A DNA stretch of 64,000 nucleotides from Corynebacterium rouxii (GTDB lineage Bacteria; Actinomycetota; Actinomycetes; Mycobacteriales; Mycobacteriaceae), in NCBI RefSeq assembly GCF_902702935.1, contig NZ_LR738855.1, positions 2,294,001 through 2,358,000 of the forward strand, given 5' to 3'. Every line of letters begins with the position of its first letter. Position 1 is the stretch's first letter. Shown piece after piece: positions 1 through 9,403 of this stretch. A program made the position numbers and the translations under genes. The notes below the pieces were generated by a model. It searched no databases. It saw only the letters and a list, made by a program, of their open reading frames with translations, and had not been told where the DNA came from.

Positions 1-815
1 GCCTTCGTCGCCTGCGTAATCCACTCCGTCAGCTGCGCAATCTCCTCCGTCAGCACCCGCACACGGCGACGCTCTTGCTCCACCTTCTCATCTTCCACCT
101 GGGCTTCGTCGAAAGTCGGCGCACCGCCACCCAACCGCGCCGGCGCCCACAATGCACCAGGAGTAATAGGCTCCTCCGCCTGATAATCAGACCACACCTC
201 CTCGAGGCCCGCGATCATCCGACGACGCAACTCCTGCGTTGCCTCATTCACATCGCCCTCGGGATACCACGCCGGGAACACCTTCATATGGATCGGCGAA
301 CCAGGATGGATCAGATTCTTCTTATGCCCCTTAGTCCACACCCGCTGCGACCCCACCACCATCACCATGATGATCGGAACCCCCGCCGCCTGCGCCATAC
401 GCACAGCACCCGGGCGCAACGTCTTAATCTCAAAGCTGCGCGAAATCGTCGCCTCGGGGAAAATGCCCACCAATTCCCCCTCTTTGAGCATGTCCACCGC
501 CTGGTCAAAAGCCGCGGTGCCGTCGATACGGTCCACAGGAATATGACGCATCTCCCGCAACAACGGACCAGCAACCGGATGCTTAAACACATCCCCTTTA
601 GCCATGTAGCGAACATACCTACGGAACTTCCTAAACGGATATCCCGCATAAATAAAATCCAAGTACCCCGTGTGGTTAATCACCACAACAGCGCCGCCAG
701 ACTTTGGAACATTCTCCTCGCCCGAAATACGGATCTTGATGCCCTGGGCAGCCGTGATCGCGCGCACAGCACCAATTATGTTGAGGTACAAAAGATCTTG
801 GAACATGCCTGCCAT
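1..815 (-). CDS. PlsC-type 1-acylglycerol-3-phosphate acyltransferase (3' end cut by window edge)
   Basis: I translated the minus strand directly; the frame stays open to base 1. The protein starts MAGMFQDLLYLN. About 45 residues in it has VVINHTGYLDF, the NHx4D catalytic motif of glycerolipid acyltransferases, and then GIFPEATIS, matching the substrate-binding FPEG-type motif. The C-terminal part visible before the edge is charged and probably coiled coil. It would transfer an acyl chain to lysophosphatidate in phosphatidate synthesis, or to a related glycerolipid; the true acceptor is not determinable. The ATG at 815 lies 12 bases after the HAD gene stop, so the two are probably co-transcribed with serS. 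Confidence 0.85.
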   Translation of the reverse strand, partial: MAGMFQDLLYLNIIGAVRAITAAQGIKIRISGEENVPKSGGAVVVINHTGYLDFIYAGYPFRKFRRYVRYMAKGDVFKHPVAGPLLREMRHIPVDRIDGTAAFDQAVDMLKEGELVGIFPEATISRSFEIKTLRPGAVRMAQAAGVPIIMVMVVGSQRVWTKGHKKNLIHPGSPIHMKVFPAWYPEGDVNEATQELRRRMIAGLEEVWSDYQAEEPITPGALWAPARLGGGAPTFDEAQVEDEKVEQERRRVRVLTEEIAQLTEWITQATK

Positions 816-827
816 GTTACGGGGTTG

Positions 828-1655
828 CTACCCCTGCAGCCACTCCCGCACTACCACCGCAATGCCTCCTTGATCGTTCGTCGGTGCCACCACATCAGCA
901 GCACGCTGCAACTGATCGCACGCATTTCCCATCGCAACGCCAGTGCCCGCCCAACGAATCATCTCAAGGTCATTGGGCATATCGCCAAACGCAATAGCAT
1001 CCGCAGGATCCACACCAAGGTCTTGTGCCACCACATCCAAGGCCGAGGACTTATTCACCCCAGGCTGCATAACCTCCAACAAACCATCCGACATGGAATA
1101 GGTCACATGTGCCACATCTGCGGGTACCACGGGGGCAACCAAGCGGTGCATCTGCTCCGATGTCAGCGCATCATTGCGCAACAACAGCTTCACAGCAGAA
1201 CGCGCTAACACCTGATCAAGCTCCACTGTGGAATGCTCAATAGACTCCCACGAGTGCACAAAATCTGGGGTCACCACGAAAAGTTCGCCAGACATGTCGT
1301 GGGCAGACACCCCTGCGCGTTCAACTCCCACACCGCAACCGCCAACATCGCTCAGCGCCTCACGCGCAACGCGCACCACCGTGCGCATGGCGTCGGGGGC
1401 AAGCTCACGACGATGTGTAATGCGATCACGGGCGGGATCATAAATCACCGCACCATTCGCGCAAACACACAGCGTAGGTGGGGTATATAACTGATCGATG
1501 ATCGGGTGGATCCAGCGCGCAGGCCGCCCCGTGGCCACAACGAACGAAACCCCAGCACGCTGGGCAGCCGCAAGCGACTCCTTCACCGCACTGGGGATTC
1601 GTTCCCGAGAGTCGATGAGCGTTCCGTCGATATCACTGACAATAAGTGCGCTCAT
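828..1655 (-). CDS. Cof-type HAD-IIB hydrolase
   Basis: This 275-residue protein begins MSALIVSDIDGTLIDS, where DIDGT is HAD motif I with the nucleophile aspartate. Near the C-terminus GDMPNDLEMI is motif III/IV, and GVAMGNA follows, as is standard in the Cof/YidA subfamily. Length fits that family (about 270). These are soluble Mg-dependent phosphatases acting on sugar phosphates or nucleotide-like substrates; the substrate here cannot be told. It lies between serS (upstream) and the acyltransferase (downstream) with short gaps, suggesting one transcript. Confidence 0.9.
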   Translation of the reverse strand: MSALIVSDIDGTLIDSRERIPSAVKESLAAAQRAGVSFVVATGRPARWIHPIIDQLYTPPTLCVCANGAVIYDPARDRITHRRELAPDAMRTVVRVAREALSDVGGCGVGVERAGVSAHDMSGELFVVTPDFVHSWESIEHSTVELDQVLARSAVKLLLRNDALTSEQMHRLVAPVVPADVAHVTYSMSDGLLEVMQPGVNKSSALDVVAQDLGVDPADAIAFGDMPNDLEMIRWAGTGVAMGNACDQLQRAADVVAPTNDQGGIAVVVREWLQG

Positions 1656-1684
1656 CGCTCTCCTTGCATATTTTCGCTGAGAAA

Positions 1685-2944
1685 TTACTTCTTTGGCTCG
1701 AGTACTTCCTTGCCCACGAATGGACGCAGTGCCTCAGGAACGATCACGGAGCCATCAGCCTGCTGGTTGTTCTCAAGGATAGCGACCAGCCAACGAGTGG
1801 TAGCCAACGTACCGTTCAGGGTTGCTGCGGTGTGTGCCTTGCCGGACTCGTCACGGTAGCGGGTGCGCAGACGACGAGCCTGGAAGGTGGTGCAGTTCGA
1901 GGTCGAGGTCAGCTCACGGTAGGTGTTCTGGGTTGGAACCCATGCCTCGGTGTCGAACTTGCGGGCAGCAGAGGAACCAAGGTCGCCACCGGCGACGTCG
2001 ATAATGCGGTAAGGCACCTCAACAGCAGCCAACATCTCGCGCTCCATGTTCAACAGAGCTTGGTGCTGTGCAACAGCCTCTTCCGGCTTGCAGTAAACAA
2101 ACATCTCCAGCTTGTCGAACTGGTGCACACGCAAAATACCGCGAGTGTCCTTGCCGTAGGAGCCCGCTTCACGACGGAAGCAGCTCGACCAGCCCGCGTA
2201 CTTGATAGGACCATCAGACAAGTCGATGATCTCATCCTGATGGTAGCCAGCCAACGCCACCTCGGAGGTACCCACGAGGTAGAGGTCATCGCGCTCAAGG
2301 TAATAGATCTCATCCGAATGAGCACCCAAGAAACCGGTACCGGACATGACCTCTGGGCGAACAAGCACAGGTGGGATCATCAGCTGGAAGCCATTCTCGC
2401 GGGCCTTTTGCGCCGCAAGATTCAGCATGCCCAACTGCAGGAATGCGCCATCGCCGGTGAGGTAATAGAAGCGTGCGCCACCAACCTTGGTGCCGCGTTT
2501 GACGTCGATAAGCCCAAGCGACTCACCAAGATCGAGGTGATCCTTTGGCTCAAAATCAAAGGTACGTGGGGTGCCTACATGCTCAAGAACAATGAAGTCA
2601 TCCTCGCCACCAGCTGGTGCATCGGTAACAACGTTGCCGAACAGCATTTGGATCTCGTTGACCTTGGCCAATGCCTCAGCCTCGGCCTCCTCCGCTGCCT
2701 TCACGCGGGACTTCAACTCGTTAGAGCCCTCCAGCAAAGCAGGACGCTCTTCTGGGGATGCCTGGCCAATCTTCTTGCCAAAGGCCTTGTGCTCGGCGCG
2801 CAGGTCGTCGGCAGACTTAATGGCCTCGCGGCGCTTCTCGTCAGCCTCGAGGAGCTGATCCACCAGAGCTGGGTCTTCGCCACGAATACGCTGGGACTCG
2901 CGGACAACATCAGGGTTTTCGCGGAGGAACTTTAGATCAATCAC
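1685..2944 (-). CDS. serS: Seryl-tRNA synthetase
   Basis: This 419-residue protein starts [17 protein letters not shown], the conserved N-terminus of bacterial SerRS, followed by the coiled-coil tRNA-binding arm (about residues 30-100). Class II motifs are visible, including [11 protein letters not shown], the motif 2 region [21 protein letters not shown], and a C-terminal motif 3 stretch ending [17 protein letters not shown]. It charges tRNA-Ser in the cytoplasm. It is transcribed away from the GntR regulator at 2979, so both promoters lie in the short gap 2945-3050. Confidence 0.97.
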   Translation of the reverse strand: MIDLKFLRENPDVVRESQRIRGEDPALVDQLLEADEKRREAIKSADDLRAEHKAFGKKIGQASPEERPALLEGSNELKSRVKAAEEAEAEALAKVNEIQMLFGNVVTDAPAGGEDDFIVLEHVGTPRTFDFEPKDHLDLGESLGLIDVKRGTKVGGARFYYLTGDGAFLQLGMLNLAAQKARENGFQLMIPPVLVRPEVMSGTGFLGAHSDEIYYLERDDLYLVGTSEVALAGYHQDEIIDLSDGPIKYAGWSSCFRREAGSYGKDTRGILRVHQFDKLEMFVYCKPEEAVAQHQALLNMEREMLAAVEVPYRIIDVAGGDLGSSAARKFDTEAWVPTQNTYRELTSTSNCTTFQARRLRTRYRDESGKAHTAATLNGTLATTRWLVAILENNQQADGSVIVPEALRPFVGKEVLEPKK

Positions 2945-2978
2945 GGAACTTACACTACCGTGTTCCTTAGTTAAGAGG

Positions 2979-3815
2979 GTGGTTCGGACCGCCCCAGACC
3001 CCGCAATGGTTCAAAGATCACACCAGAAACCCTCGCTGGTTATGACCACTCACGGTATGCTCATACCTATGGTCGACACTCTCCTGGAGTTGCCCGCCAG
3101 GACCCTGACTGACGGAACCAGCACTCCGAAACACCAGCAACTCAGGGAAATTCTCGAAGAACTCTGCCGTAACCAGCTCAAACCTGGTGACATGCTTCCC
3201 GGCGAACGTGCCCTAGAGGAACAATACGGAGTCAGCCGCATCACGGTGCGACGCGCCATCGGCGACCTCGTCGCCACCGGACAGTTACGACGCAGCCGCG
3301 GCAAAGGCACCTTTGTTGCCCAAGCGCCGATGATTACTCGGCTACAGTTGGCGTCGTTTAGCGACGAAATGGCCGCCCGCAAGATCGAAGCCTCCAGCAA
3401 GATCCTCGCATCCTCATGGTCATCACCCAGCGCCGTTGTCCACGAATTTTTTGGCACCGAACAAGGCACCCCGCACACCCACCTCGTGCGCGTCCGCCTC
3501 GGCGCTGGCAAACCATTTTGCATTAACGACGCCTGGTACAACTCCACCATCGCCCCTGACCTGCTCGAAAACGACGTATACAAATCCGTCTACTCCATCC
3601 TTGAGCAGAACTACGGCGCCTCCATCACCGGTGCCGAACAAATCACCACAGCGGTAGCCGCCACTCCAGAAACCGCACGGATTCTCGGCGTGGATGTTGG
3701 CGAACCCCTACTGAAGGTGGAACGCCACGCACACGCAGGAGAAAACCCCATCGAGTGGTGCTCCTCGCTCTACCGCACTGACCGCTTCGCATTAAGGACG
3801 TTTATTACGAAGTAG
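2979..3815 (+). CDS. farR: GntR/HutC-family regulator, FarR-like
   Basis: This is an N-terminal winged helix ([28 protein letters not shown], then [19 protein letters not shown] and RGKGTFVA) joined to a UTRA ligand-binding domain of about 150 residues. That makes it HutC-type GntR. The pairing with serS matches the position of FarR, the fatty-acyl-responsive regulator in C. glutamicum, so the symbol rests on synteny rather than on a test. The start is uncertain: the domain needs only residues from about 3057 on, and ATGs at 3042 and 3057 are equally possible. The downstream gene begins one base after the stop. Confidence 0.8.
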   Translation: MVRTAPDPAMVQRSHQKPSLVMTTHGMLIPMVDTLLELPARTLTDGTSTPKHQQLREILEELCRNQLKPGDMLPGERALEEQYGVSRITVRRAIGDLVATGQLRRSRGKGTFVAQAPMITRLQLASFSDEMAARKIEASSKILASSWSSPSAVVHEFFGTEQGTPHTHLVRVRLGAGKPFCINDAWYNSTIAPDLLENDVYKSVYSILEQNYGASITGAEQITTAVAATPETARILGVDVGEPLLKVERHAHAGENPIEWCSSLYRTDRFALRTFITK

Positions 3816-3816
3816 T

Positions 3817-4818
3817 ATGGGCGAAATGAGTTCGAAAAAGGTTGCAGGTTTTGCAGGTGTGGCTGCCCTCGTAGTAGCCAGCGGCGTAGGCGCGTACACG
3901 TACACGGCGTCGCAACACGACAGCGAGCCCCGCCAGCAGACCGCAACATCTAGCGCACCAGCCGCTTCCGTCGGGTCGTTTACCAGCGCTGACGCTGGCG
4001 CATGCCTGACATGGGCAGATAATGGCGGCAAGGTGTCTAAGTTCGAACAAACCGACTGTGCAGGCGAGCACCGCTTCGAGGTGTCCTCCCGCGAGGATCT
4101 CAACGCCTACCCGTCCAAAGAGTTTTCCAACAACGCCGCTAAACCGGACCTGACCCGCCAGGCGCAACTGCGTGAAGAGCTCTGCCTCAGCCCCACCTTG
4201 CAATACTTGGGCGGCACCTATGATCCGCTGGGCCGCTACTCGGTCGCGTCGATCCTGCCGCCACAGGATGCGTGGGATAAAGGCGACCGCACGCTGCTGT
4301 GCGGTGTGCAGGCCACAGATGATTCCGGCAAGGTGATTATCACCTCTGGCAAGGCCGCTGAGCAGGATCAATCTCGTATTTTTAGCGCGGGGCAATGCTT
4401 GCTTATCGACGCAGCTAAGGCCACCCGTGTGGTTGATTGCCAGCAAGATCACCAGCTAGAAATCACCTCGGTAGTAGACCTGCAACCTGTTTTCCCACAA
4501 TTCATCCCGTCAATTGAGGACCAAGACAAGCACTTACAGCAGCTGTGTACCCAAGCAGCTCGCGACTACCTCGGTGGCGACGACCCCCTCTACTACTCAA
4601 CCTTGCAGCCCTTCTGGACTACCCTGCCCGATAATTCTTGGTCGGGCGGTTCTCACAGTGTGAACTGTGCTCTAGTCTCCGGCCAAGAGGGTGGTAATTT
4701 TGGGGTCTTGCACGGCACCGCCAAACATGGCTTTACTATCAACGGCCAGCCACCTGCGCCTCGCCCCGAGCGCGCTCCGATCGTCAACCCCGAGGTTCTC
4801 GAAGGTACGGCTCCTTAA
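3817..4818 (+). CDS. Membrane-anchored protein with two septum-formation-like repeats
   Basis: The 333-residue protein has an N-terminal signal anchor (residues 9-27, AGFAGVAALVVASGVGAYTY) and then a Ser/Ala-rich linker. Two related extracellular repeats follow, each with paired cysteines: ACLTW...TDCAGEHRFEV and QCLLI...VDCQQDHQLEI. This C...DC..xH pattern resembles the actinobacterial septum-formation domain (PF13845). The role is unknown; it is expected outside the membrane with an N-in topology. It starts one base after the GntR gene and is followed 6 bases later by a small zincin, so the three genes look like an operon. Confidence 0.7.
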   Translation: MGEMSSKKVAGFAGVAALVVASGVGAYTYTASQHDSEPRQQTATSSAPAASVGSFTSADAGACLTWADNGGKVSKFEQTDCAGEHRFEVSSREDLNAYPSKEFSNNAAKPDLTRQAQLREELCLSPTLQYLGGTYDPLGRYSVASILPPQDAWDKGDRTLLCGVQATDDSGKVIITSGKAAEQDQSRIFSAGQCLLIDAAKATRVVDCQQDHQLEITSVVDLQPVFPQFIPSIEDQDKHLQQLCTQAARDYLGGDDPLYYSTLQPFWTTLPDNSWSGGSHSVNCALVSGQEGGNFGVLHGTAKHGFTINGQPPAPRPERAPIVNPEVLEGTAP

Positions 4819-4824
4819 AGCACC

Positions 4825-5172
4825 ATGGTTGAGATTTCCAACGAGGAGTTTGAAACGCTTGTCGACGAAGCCCTCGCCGCCATCCCGGATCCCGTCGCCG
4901 ACCGCATCACCAACCTTGCATTCCTCATCAGTGACTATGCCGAGGAGTCCCCTTATATCCTCGGCCAGTATCACGGGGTTGCGTTAACCGAGCGCACCTT
5001 TGACCATACTGGTTTTCTACCCGATACCATCACGATTTATCGCGAAGCTCTCAAGGATTTTTGCAGTTCCCACGAAGAACTGGTCGAGCAAGTACGCGTG
5101 ACCGTTATGCACGAGATCGGTCACTATTTTGGGCTCGATGAGGATGATCTGCACCGCCTTGGCTACGCCTAA
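4825..5172 (+). CDS. Small zincin-like metallopeptidase (PF06262-type)
   Basis: The 115-residue protein has HEIGHYFGLDEDDL near its C-terminus, an HExxH zinc-binding motif with a downstream Asp. The N-terminal half (MVEISNEEFETLVDEAL) is typical of the short bacterial metallopeptidase family PF06262. The fold is known; no physiological substrate is established. It is probably co-transcribed with the preceding anchored protein. Confidence 0.85.
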   Translation: MVEISNEEFETLVDEALAAIPDPVADRITNLAFLISDYAEESPYILGQYHGVALTERTFDHTGFLPDTITIYREALKDFCSSHEELVEQVRVTVMHEIGHYFGLDEDDLHRLGYA

Positions 5173-5230
5173 ACCCTTGTACAATTTGTACCCTTCGCGA
5201 GCACAAAGTGGGGTAGTTCGTGGCCGTAAA

Positions 5231-5926
5231 ATGGTGTCCTTTAGGGATGAAATGCTTCAATTTGCCGGAGCAATTGCGGTCGAAGGCGTGAAAGGAGTGG
5301 GGAAAACAGAATCAGCAATTCGGCGCAGTAAACATCTACTGCGATTAGACCGCGCCGGTGATCGTTAGGTTCTTGAAGCTGATCTTTTTCTTGGCAATGC
5401 CCTATTAGCGGAACGACAGACTTAACGCTTAACGGCTATCTCTCAGAAATCGCACGAAGCGGTTTTCTGGGGTTTAATGAACAGTCACAACGCGCTATCA
5501 ACGTGGAGTTTGGCTCTTATATTGAAAGAATCGTTGATCGGGATCTCCCTGAGCAGGGGCACACTGCTGCACTATATCGCAGCAAATTGACTGAGATTTG
5601 GATGCTCGACGAGGTCCCAGCATGGGACTTTGTACGATCGCCGCTTGCTGGACTCGCACGAGCACCAAAACACCAATTGGCCGATCCTGCCTTTGCTCTT
5701 CGTCTTTTAGGCGTACCAGCTAATCGTCTGGTCACAGAGCGTTATCGCCATTTTGGGCCCACTATTTGAATCATTAGCTACATTAAGCGTTCGAGTCGCC
5801 GCGGAATCACAATTCGGTTCCGTTAGGCACCTGCGTACTCGACGCGGAGACCATGAAGTTGATCTCATTGCGTCGAATCATGACGGCGATCTTGTGGCTA
5901 TCGAGGTAGCGACGGAGTCGCCGTAG
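5231..5926 (+). pseudogene. Remnant of an AAA ATPase of the DUF4143 type
   Basis: Three out-of-phase fragments read like one family. The first (from 5231) has IAVEGVKGVGKTESA, a Walker A motif. The second (5503-5769) has YIERIVDRDLPEQG and ALRLLGVPANRL. The third, ending at 5926, has DHEVDLIASNHDGDLVAIEVA, the nuclease-like D...E.K-type end of DUF4143 proteins. Stops at 5366 and 5424 and a shift after 5766 separate them. The Walker B region and most of the middle are missing, so internal deletion is likely. The family is often found as antitoxin-like or orphan ATPases; no function is expected here. Confidence 0.7.
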
Positions 5927-5937
5927 TGCCGTTAGCA

Positions 5938-6582
5938 CTATTCGGCGCCTAGCTCCGCCCCTGCCCAAGTAATCAGCTTCCACTGACCGTATTCTCCGGT
6001 CGGGTCGATGACGATGGTGGAGGTGTTATCGATGTAGTGCTGGAGTGCGAAGTCTGCGGTGACGTTGGTGCCAAAGCGGGTGACAATGCGCATAGCTGCG
6101 CCATGGCTCACGATCAGATGGTCGCCGTCCTGGGTGGCGAGTTCTTCAAGTACGGGGCGCATGCGGTCTACTACTTGGCCTGCGGTTTCACCGTCGGGCA
6201 TGGCTGCGCTGCGGTCGCCGTTCATCCAGCTGTGGAGGGCGCGGGTGTACAGGTCATGGGAGTGGCTGTCGGTGTTGCCTTCGATGGATCCGGCGTCGAT
6301 TTCGCGGAGATCGGCGTTGATGCTGAGCGGAATGGTGCCCGGCGCGATTCCGAGGGTTTCTTCGTAGGCTTTGAGCACTGCTACTGCTGTTTGCTGGGTA
6401 CGGATGGCAATGGAGCAGGTCACGGTGCGGATGTCTCGGCTCAGTGTTGCGAGGCTGCGGCCGGCGTCGTCGGCTTGGGTGCGTCCGATGACGGTGAGTT
6501 CGGCTCCTGGGGGCCGGGTGTCGAGGACTTTTGCGGCGTTGGCAAAGGTGCGCCCGTGGCGCATGAGGATGAGACGTCCCAA
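5938..6582 (-). CDS. Histidine phosphatase / phosphoglycerate mutase family protein
   Basis: The catalytic RHG motif is at the N-terminus (LILMRHGRTFANA), and the second catalytic histidine is in LIVSHGAAMRI. Length is about 214 residues, normal for the branch. I chose the TTG at 6582 because AAGGA lies about 9 bases upstream. The longer reading frame would run into pheA and lacks homology there. It is a soluble phosphatase or mutase of unknown substrate. It starts 27 bases after pheA ends and is probably in the same transcript. Confidence 0.85.
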   Translation of the reverse strand: MGRLILMRHGRTFANAAKVLDTRPPGAELTVIGRTQADDAGRSLATLSRDIRTVTCSIAIRTQQTAVAVLKAYEETLGIAPGTIPLSINADLREIDAGSIEGNTDSHSHDLYTRALHSWMNGDRSAAMPDGETAGQVVDRMRPVLEELATQDGDHLIVSHGAAMRIVTRFGTNVTADFALQHYIDNTSTIVIDPTGEYGQWKLITWAGAELGAE

Positions 6583-6608
6583 GGTTATTTCCTTATTTTT
6601 CTTTCTGA

Positions 6609-7511
6609 TTAGGCACCGTTGCGGGCAGCTTCCACCCATTCGGATGCGGCCTGTGCGACGGTGGGATCGACTGCGGTGACGGGCTGGCCGGAGATGGCTG
6701 GCCACGAACCGATAAATTTTAGCGCGTTGCACCGTGGGTAGAGTGCTCGGAGTGCTTCGGCGACGTTGAGGTCGTCGATATGCCCGTTGATATCCACGTG
6801 GAATCGGTAAGTTCCTAGGCCTTCTTCGATGGGGCGGGATTCAATTCGGGTGAGGTCTACGCCGCGCATGGCGAATTCGGAAAGGGCTCCGACGAGGCTG
6901 CCGGGTTCGTTTTTGAGTGTGAACACTACGGAGGTGCGGTCGTGGCCGGTGCGTGCGGTGGGGGTGGCGGTGTGCCCGACGAGGACGAATCGGGTGCGAG
7001 CTCCGGTGACGTCGGCGACGCCGTCGGCAATGATATTGAGTCCGTACACTTCTGCGGCGCGGGCGGGGGCTGCGGCGAAGTCCACAATGCCTTCTTTTGC
7101 CATACGGGCGGCCTCAGCGTTGGAGGACGCGGGGACGAACTCGGCGTCGGGTGTGTTGGCGGCAAGCCAAGTTTTTACCTGCTGGTAGGCCACGGGGTGG
7201 GTGGCAAAGCGGCGTAGCGGTGCGCCGGCGCGCTGCATAATGGCGAAGGCGATGGGGAGGTCGAGTTCGTGGAAGATGCGCACGCCGTCGATGGTGGCGA
7301 GTGCGTCGAAGGTGGGGGTGACGGGGCCGTCGACGGAGTTTTCGATGGCAACGCAGGCGTAGTCGGCTTCTCCTGCGGCGACGGCAGCGATGGCCTCGCG
7401 GGGGTTGGCGGCCGCAATGGTGTTCACGGATTCTAGTCCGAGGCGTGTGGTGAATTTCCACAGTGCGGCTTCGGTAAATGTTCCTTCTGGCCCGAGATAG
7501 GCAATCCTCAT
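6609..7511 (-). CDS. pheA: Prephenate dehydratase
   Basis: The 300-residue protein begins MRIAYLGPEGTFTEAAL, the prephenate dehydratase signature. It has CVAIENSVDGPVTPTFD and, before a C-terminal ACT domain, the TRFVLVG motif with the catalytic Thr-Arg-Phe. The ACT domain (EPGSLVGALSEFAMRGVDLTRIESRP) carries GALxxF and ESRP, the phenylalanine-binding elements for feedback inhibition. It converts prephenate to phenylpyruvate in phenylalanine synthesis. It is a monofunctional enzyme, as in other actinobacteria, and diverges from the amidase at 7547. Confidence 0.96.
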   Translation of the reverse strand: MRIAYLGPEGTFTEAALWKFTTRLGLESVNTIAAANPREAIAAVAAGEADYACVAIENSVDGPVTPTFDALATIDGVRIFHELDLPIAFAIMQRAGAPLRRFATHPVAYQQVKTWLAANTPDAEFVPASSNAEAARMAKEGIVDFAAAPARAAEVYGLNIIADGVADVTGARTRFVLVGHTATPTARTGHDRTSVVFTLKNEPGSLVGALSEFAMRGVDLTRIESRPIEEGLGTYRFHVDINGHIDDLNVAEALRALYPRCNALKFIGSWPAISGQPVTAVDPTVAQAASEWVEAARNGA

Positions 7512-7546
7512 GCGTCTTACTCTATCTGGACGGTAAGGTATTCGTC

Positions 7547-8683
7547 ATGCCTATCCATGAGCAGATTGATCTCCTTGCAGCACAGGTAGCTCAGATGTCT
7601 GCTTCGGATCACGGGTTTTGTTATTTTGATGCTGATGCCGCCCATGAGCAGGCGGAGCATGCGCGCGGGCGGTTGTCAGGGTGGATTATCCCGGCGAAGG
7701 ATTTGTCTGATGTGGCTGGTATGCCCACGACGTTCGGTGCGCATTATCGGGTTACGCACCCTCATAAGACGGATGCGTTTGTGGCGCGGTTTATGGCCGA
7801 AGGTGCGGTGGTGCCGGGTAAGAGTCTGACTCCTGAGTTGGGGTTGACTGCGTATACGGAGCCGGTGGATCAGCCGGCGCCAGTGTTTGAGGGGCATACG
7901 CCTGGTGGTTCTTCGGGTGGTGCTGCTGTGATGGTGGCTCGCGGTTTGGTGCGGGCTGCTCATGGTTCTGATGGTGGGGGTTCGTTGCGGGTTCCTGCTG
8001 CGTGTTGTGGGTTGGTGGGGTTTAAGCCGCCGCATAATACGGCGGGTGCGGTGCCGGTGACGCAGGGTTTTCTTACGCGCACGCTTGCCGACGCCGCCTT
8101 CCTCCACGCCATAACCCCAGTTCGCCGTCCGTTGCGGGTTGGGGTGTTAACCCAGCCGGTTCATGCTGAGGTGGAGGTTGCGGATCCGATGTTGGCGGCG
8201 ATAGATGCTGCGGCTTCTGCGTTGTCGCGGGCGGGCCATCAACTGGTTGAGGTTCAGCGCCCGTATGGGGATGAGCCGTTTGCGGCGTTTTCTGACATTC
8301 TTGCGTTGCGTTCTGCCAAGATTCATGGGCAGGCGTCACCGTTGGTGTCGTGGCTGCGGGATCGTGGTGGCCGCATTGGGGGGCGTCGAAAAGCGGAGGC
8401 GATAGCCGAGTTCATGTCGGTGCGCGCGCAGCTTCTTGCCGCCTGGGATGTCGACGCGGTGCTCTCCCCTGTGTTGGCCTTCGACCCGCCGGCGGTGGGC
8501 TACTTTTCGGCGATGTCCCCTGAGCAGGATTTTCACGCGCAAACACAGTGGACCCCGTGGGCCACGATGTTCAACATGTCTGGGGCGGCGGCGCTCAGCA
8601 TGCCGTATGCGGGCCGCAATATCCACTTAGGGGCGCTTCGTTGCAGCGTGCCGGAGCTTTTCGGCCTGGCAGGTGACTTGTGA
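7547..8683 (+). CDS. Amidase-signature family hydrolase
   Basis: The Gly/Ser-rich amidase signature is present as HTPGGSSGGAAVMVARGLVRAAHGSDGGGSLRVPA. This contains the cis-Ser and Ser nucleophile of the Ser-Ser-Lys triad; the lysine is expected near VVPGKSLTPE. At about 378 residues it is shorter than GatA (about 480), and the neighbourhood has no gatB or gatC, so it is a general amidase. I chose the ATG at 7547 because residues upstream of it have no family resemblance. The next gene overlaps its stop by four bases (GTGA), implying translational coupling. Confidence 0.88.
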   Translation: MPIHEQIDLLAAQVAQMSASDHGFCYFDADAAHEQAEHARGRLSGWIIPAKDLSDVAGMPTTFGAHYRVTHPHKTDAFVARFMAEGAVVPGKSLTPELGLTAYTEPVDQPAPVFEGHTPGGSSGGAAVMVARGLVRAAHGSDGGGSLRVPAACCGLVGFKPPHNTAGAVPVTQGFLTRTLADAAFLHAITPVRRPLRVGVLTQPVHAEVEVADPMLAAIDAAASALSRAGHQLVEVQRPYGDEPFAAFSDILALRSAKIHGQASPLVSWLRDRGGRIGGRRKAEAIAEFMSVRAQLLAAWDVDAVLSPVLAFDPPAVGYFSAMSPEQDFHAQTQWTPWATMFNMSGAAALSMPYAGRNIHLGALRCSVPELFGLAGDL

Positions 8684-9375
8684 ACACTCGCCGACTGCGT
8701 TACGAGGTCTTCCTTGTTCTTGCCTTGACTTTCGGCATGGCGGGGCTACGTTCCATTTTCACGCTTATCGACGCCCTCTCCGCCCCACTGAACACCCAAA
8801 GCGTGACGCTCAACGCCCCACGCGCCACCGCAGCCTGGCTCGACTTCGCCCTCCAAGTGTGCGGGGCAACCACCATCCTAGCGTGGGGGTTGCTTGCGCT
8901 TTTCCTCCTTGGCGAGCGCCTAGAAAAACCCCGGAACACTGACTTTGGTTGGGGTGTGGGCCTTGCCGCCATCATTGGAATCCCAGGACTTGGCTTCTAC
9001 TATGCTGCGGTTCACCTCGGGCTAAGCAAAGAAGTTATCCCCTCAGCACTGGAACACTTCTGGAGTATCCCCGTTCTGCTCCTGTTTTCTTTCGCGCACG
9101 CCTTCGCCGAAGAAATCGTAGTGGTCAAGTGGCTGAGTACAAGGTTGAACCAGCTCGGCCACGGCCTTGTTTTCACCTTGGTTGCCAGTGCCCTGCTGCG
9201 TGGCAGCTATCACCTCTACCAAGGCGTTTCCGCAGGTATTGGCAATATCATCATGGGGCTTATCTATGGCTGGTTTTATCTGCGCTACCGCCCCACATCC
9301 ATCTGGCCGCTAATCATCGGCCACTTCCTTATCGACGCAGTCGCCTTCGTCGGCTACGCCATTATTAACGGCTGA
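8680..9375 (+). CDS. CPBP-family intramembrane protease (CAAX protease-like)
   Basis: The 231-residue protein has about six hydrophobic segments. The conserved core is visible: FAHAFAEEIVVVKWL (the EE pair of motif 1), then GSYHLYQG with the motif 2 histidine, and GHFLIDAVAF with the motif 3 histidine and aspartate. This family consists of glutamic-type intramembrane proteases (Rce1-like), sometimes protecting against self-made peptides. It starts with GTG inside the amidase stop. The substrate is unknown. Confidence 0.85.
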   Translation: MNTRRLRYEVFLVLALTFGMAGLRSIFTLIDALSAPLNTQSVTLNAPRATAAWLDFALQVCGATTILAWGLLALFLLGERLEKPRNTDFGWGVGLAAIIGIPGLGFYYAAVHLGLSKEVIPSALEHFWSIPVLLLFSFAHAFAEEIVVVKWLSTRLNQLGHGLVFTLVASALLRGSYHLYQGVSAGIGNIIMGLIYGWFYLRYRPTSIWPLIIGHFLIDAVAFVGYAIING

Positions 9376-9403
9376 CCTGCACCGGCACTGTATGCTCTAA
9401 CAC

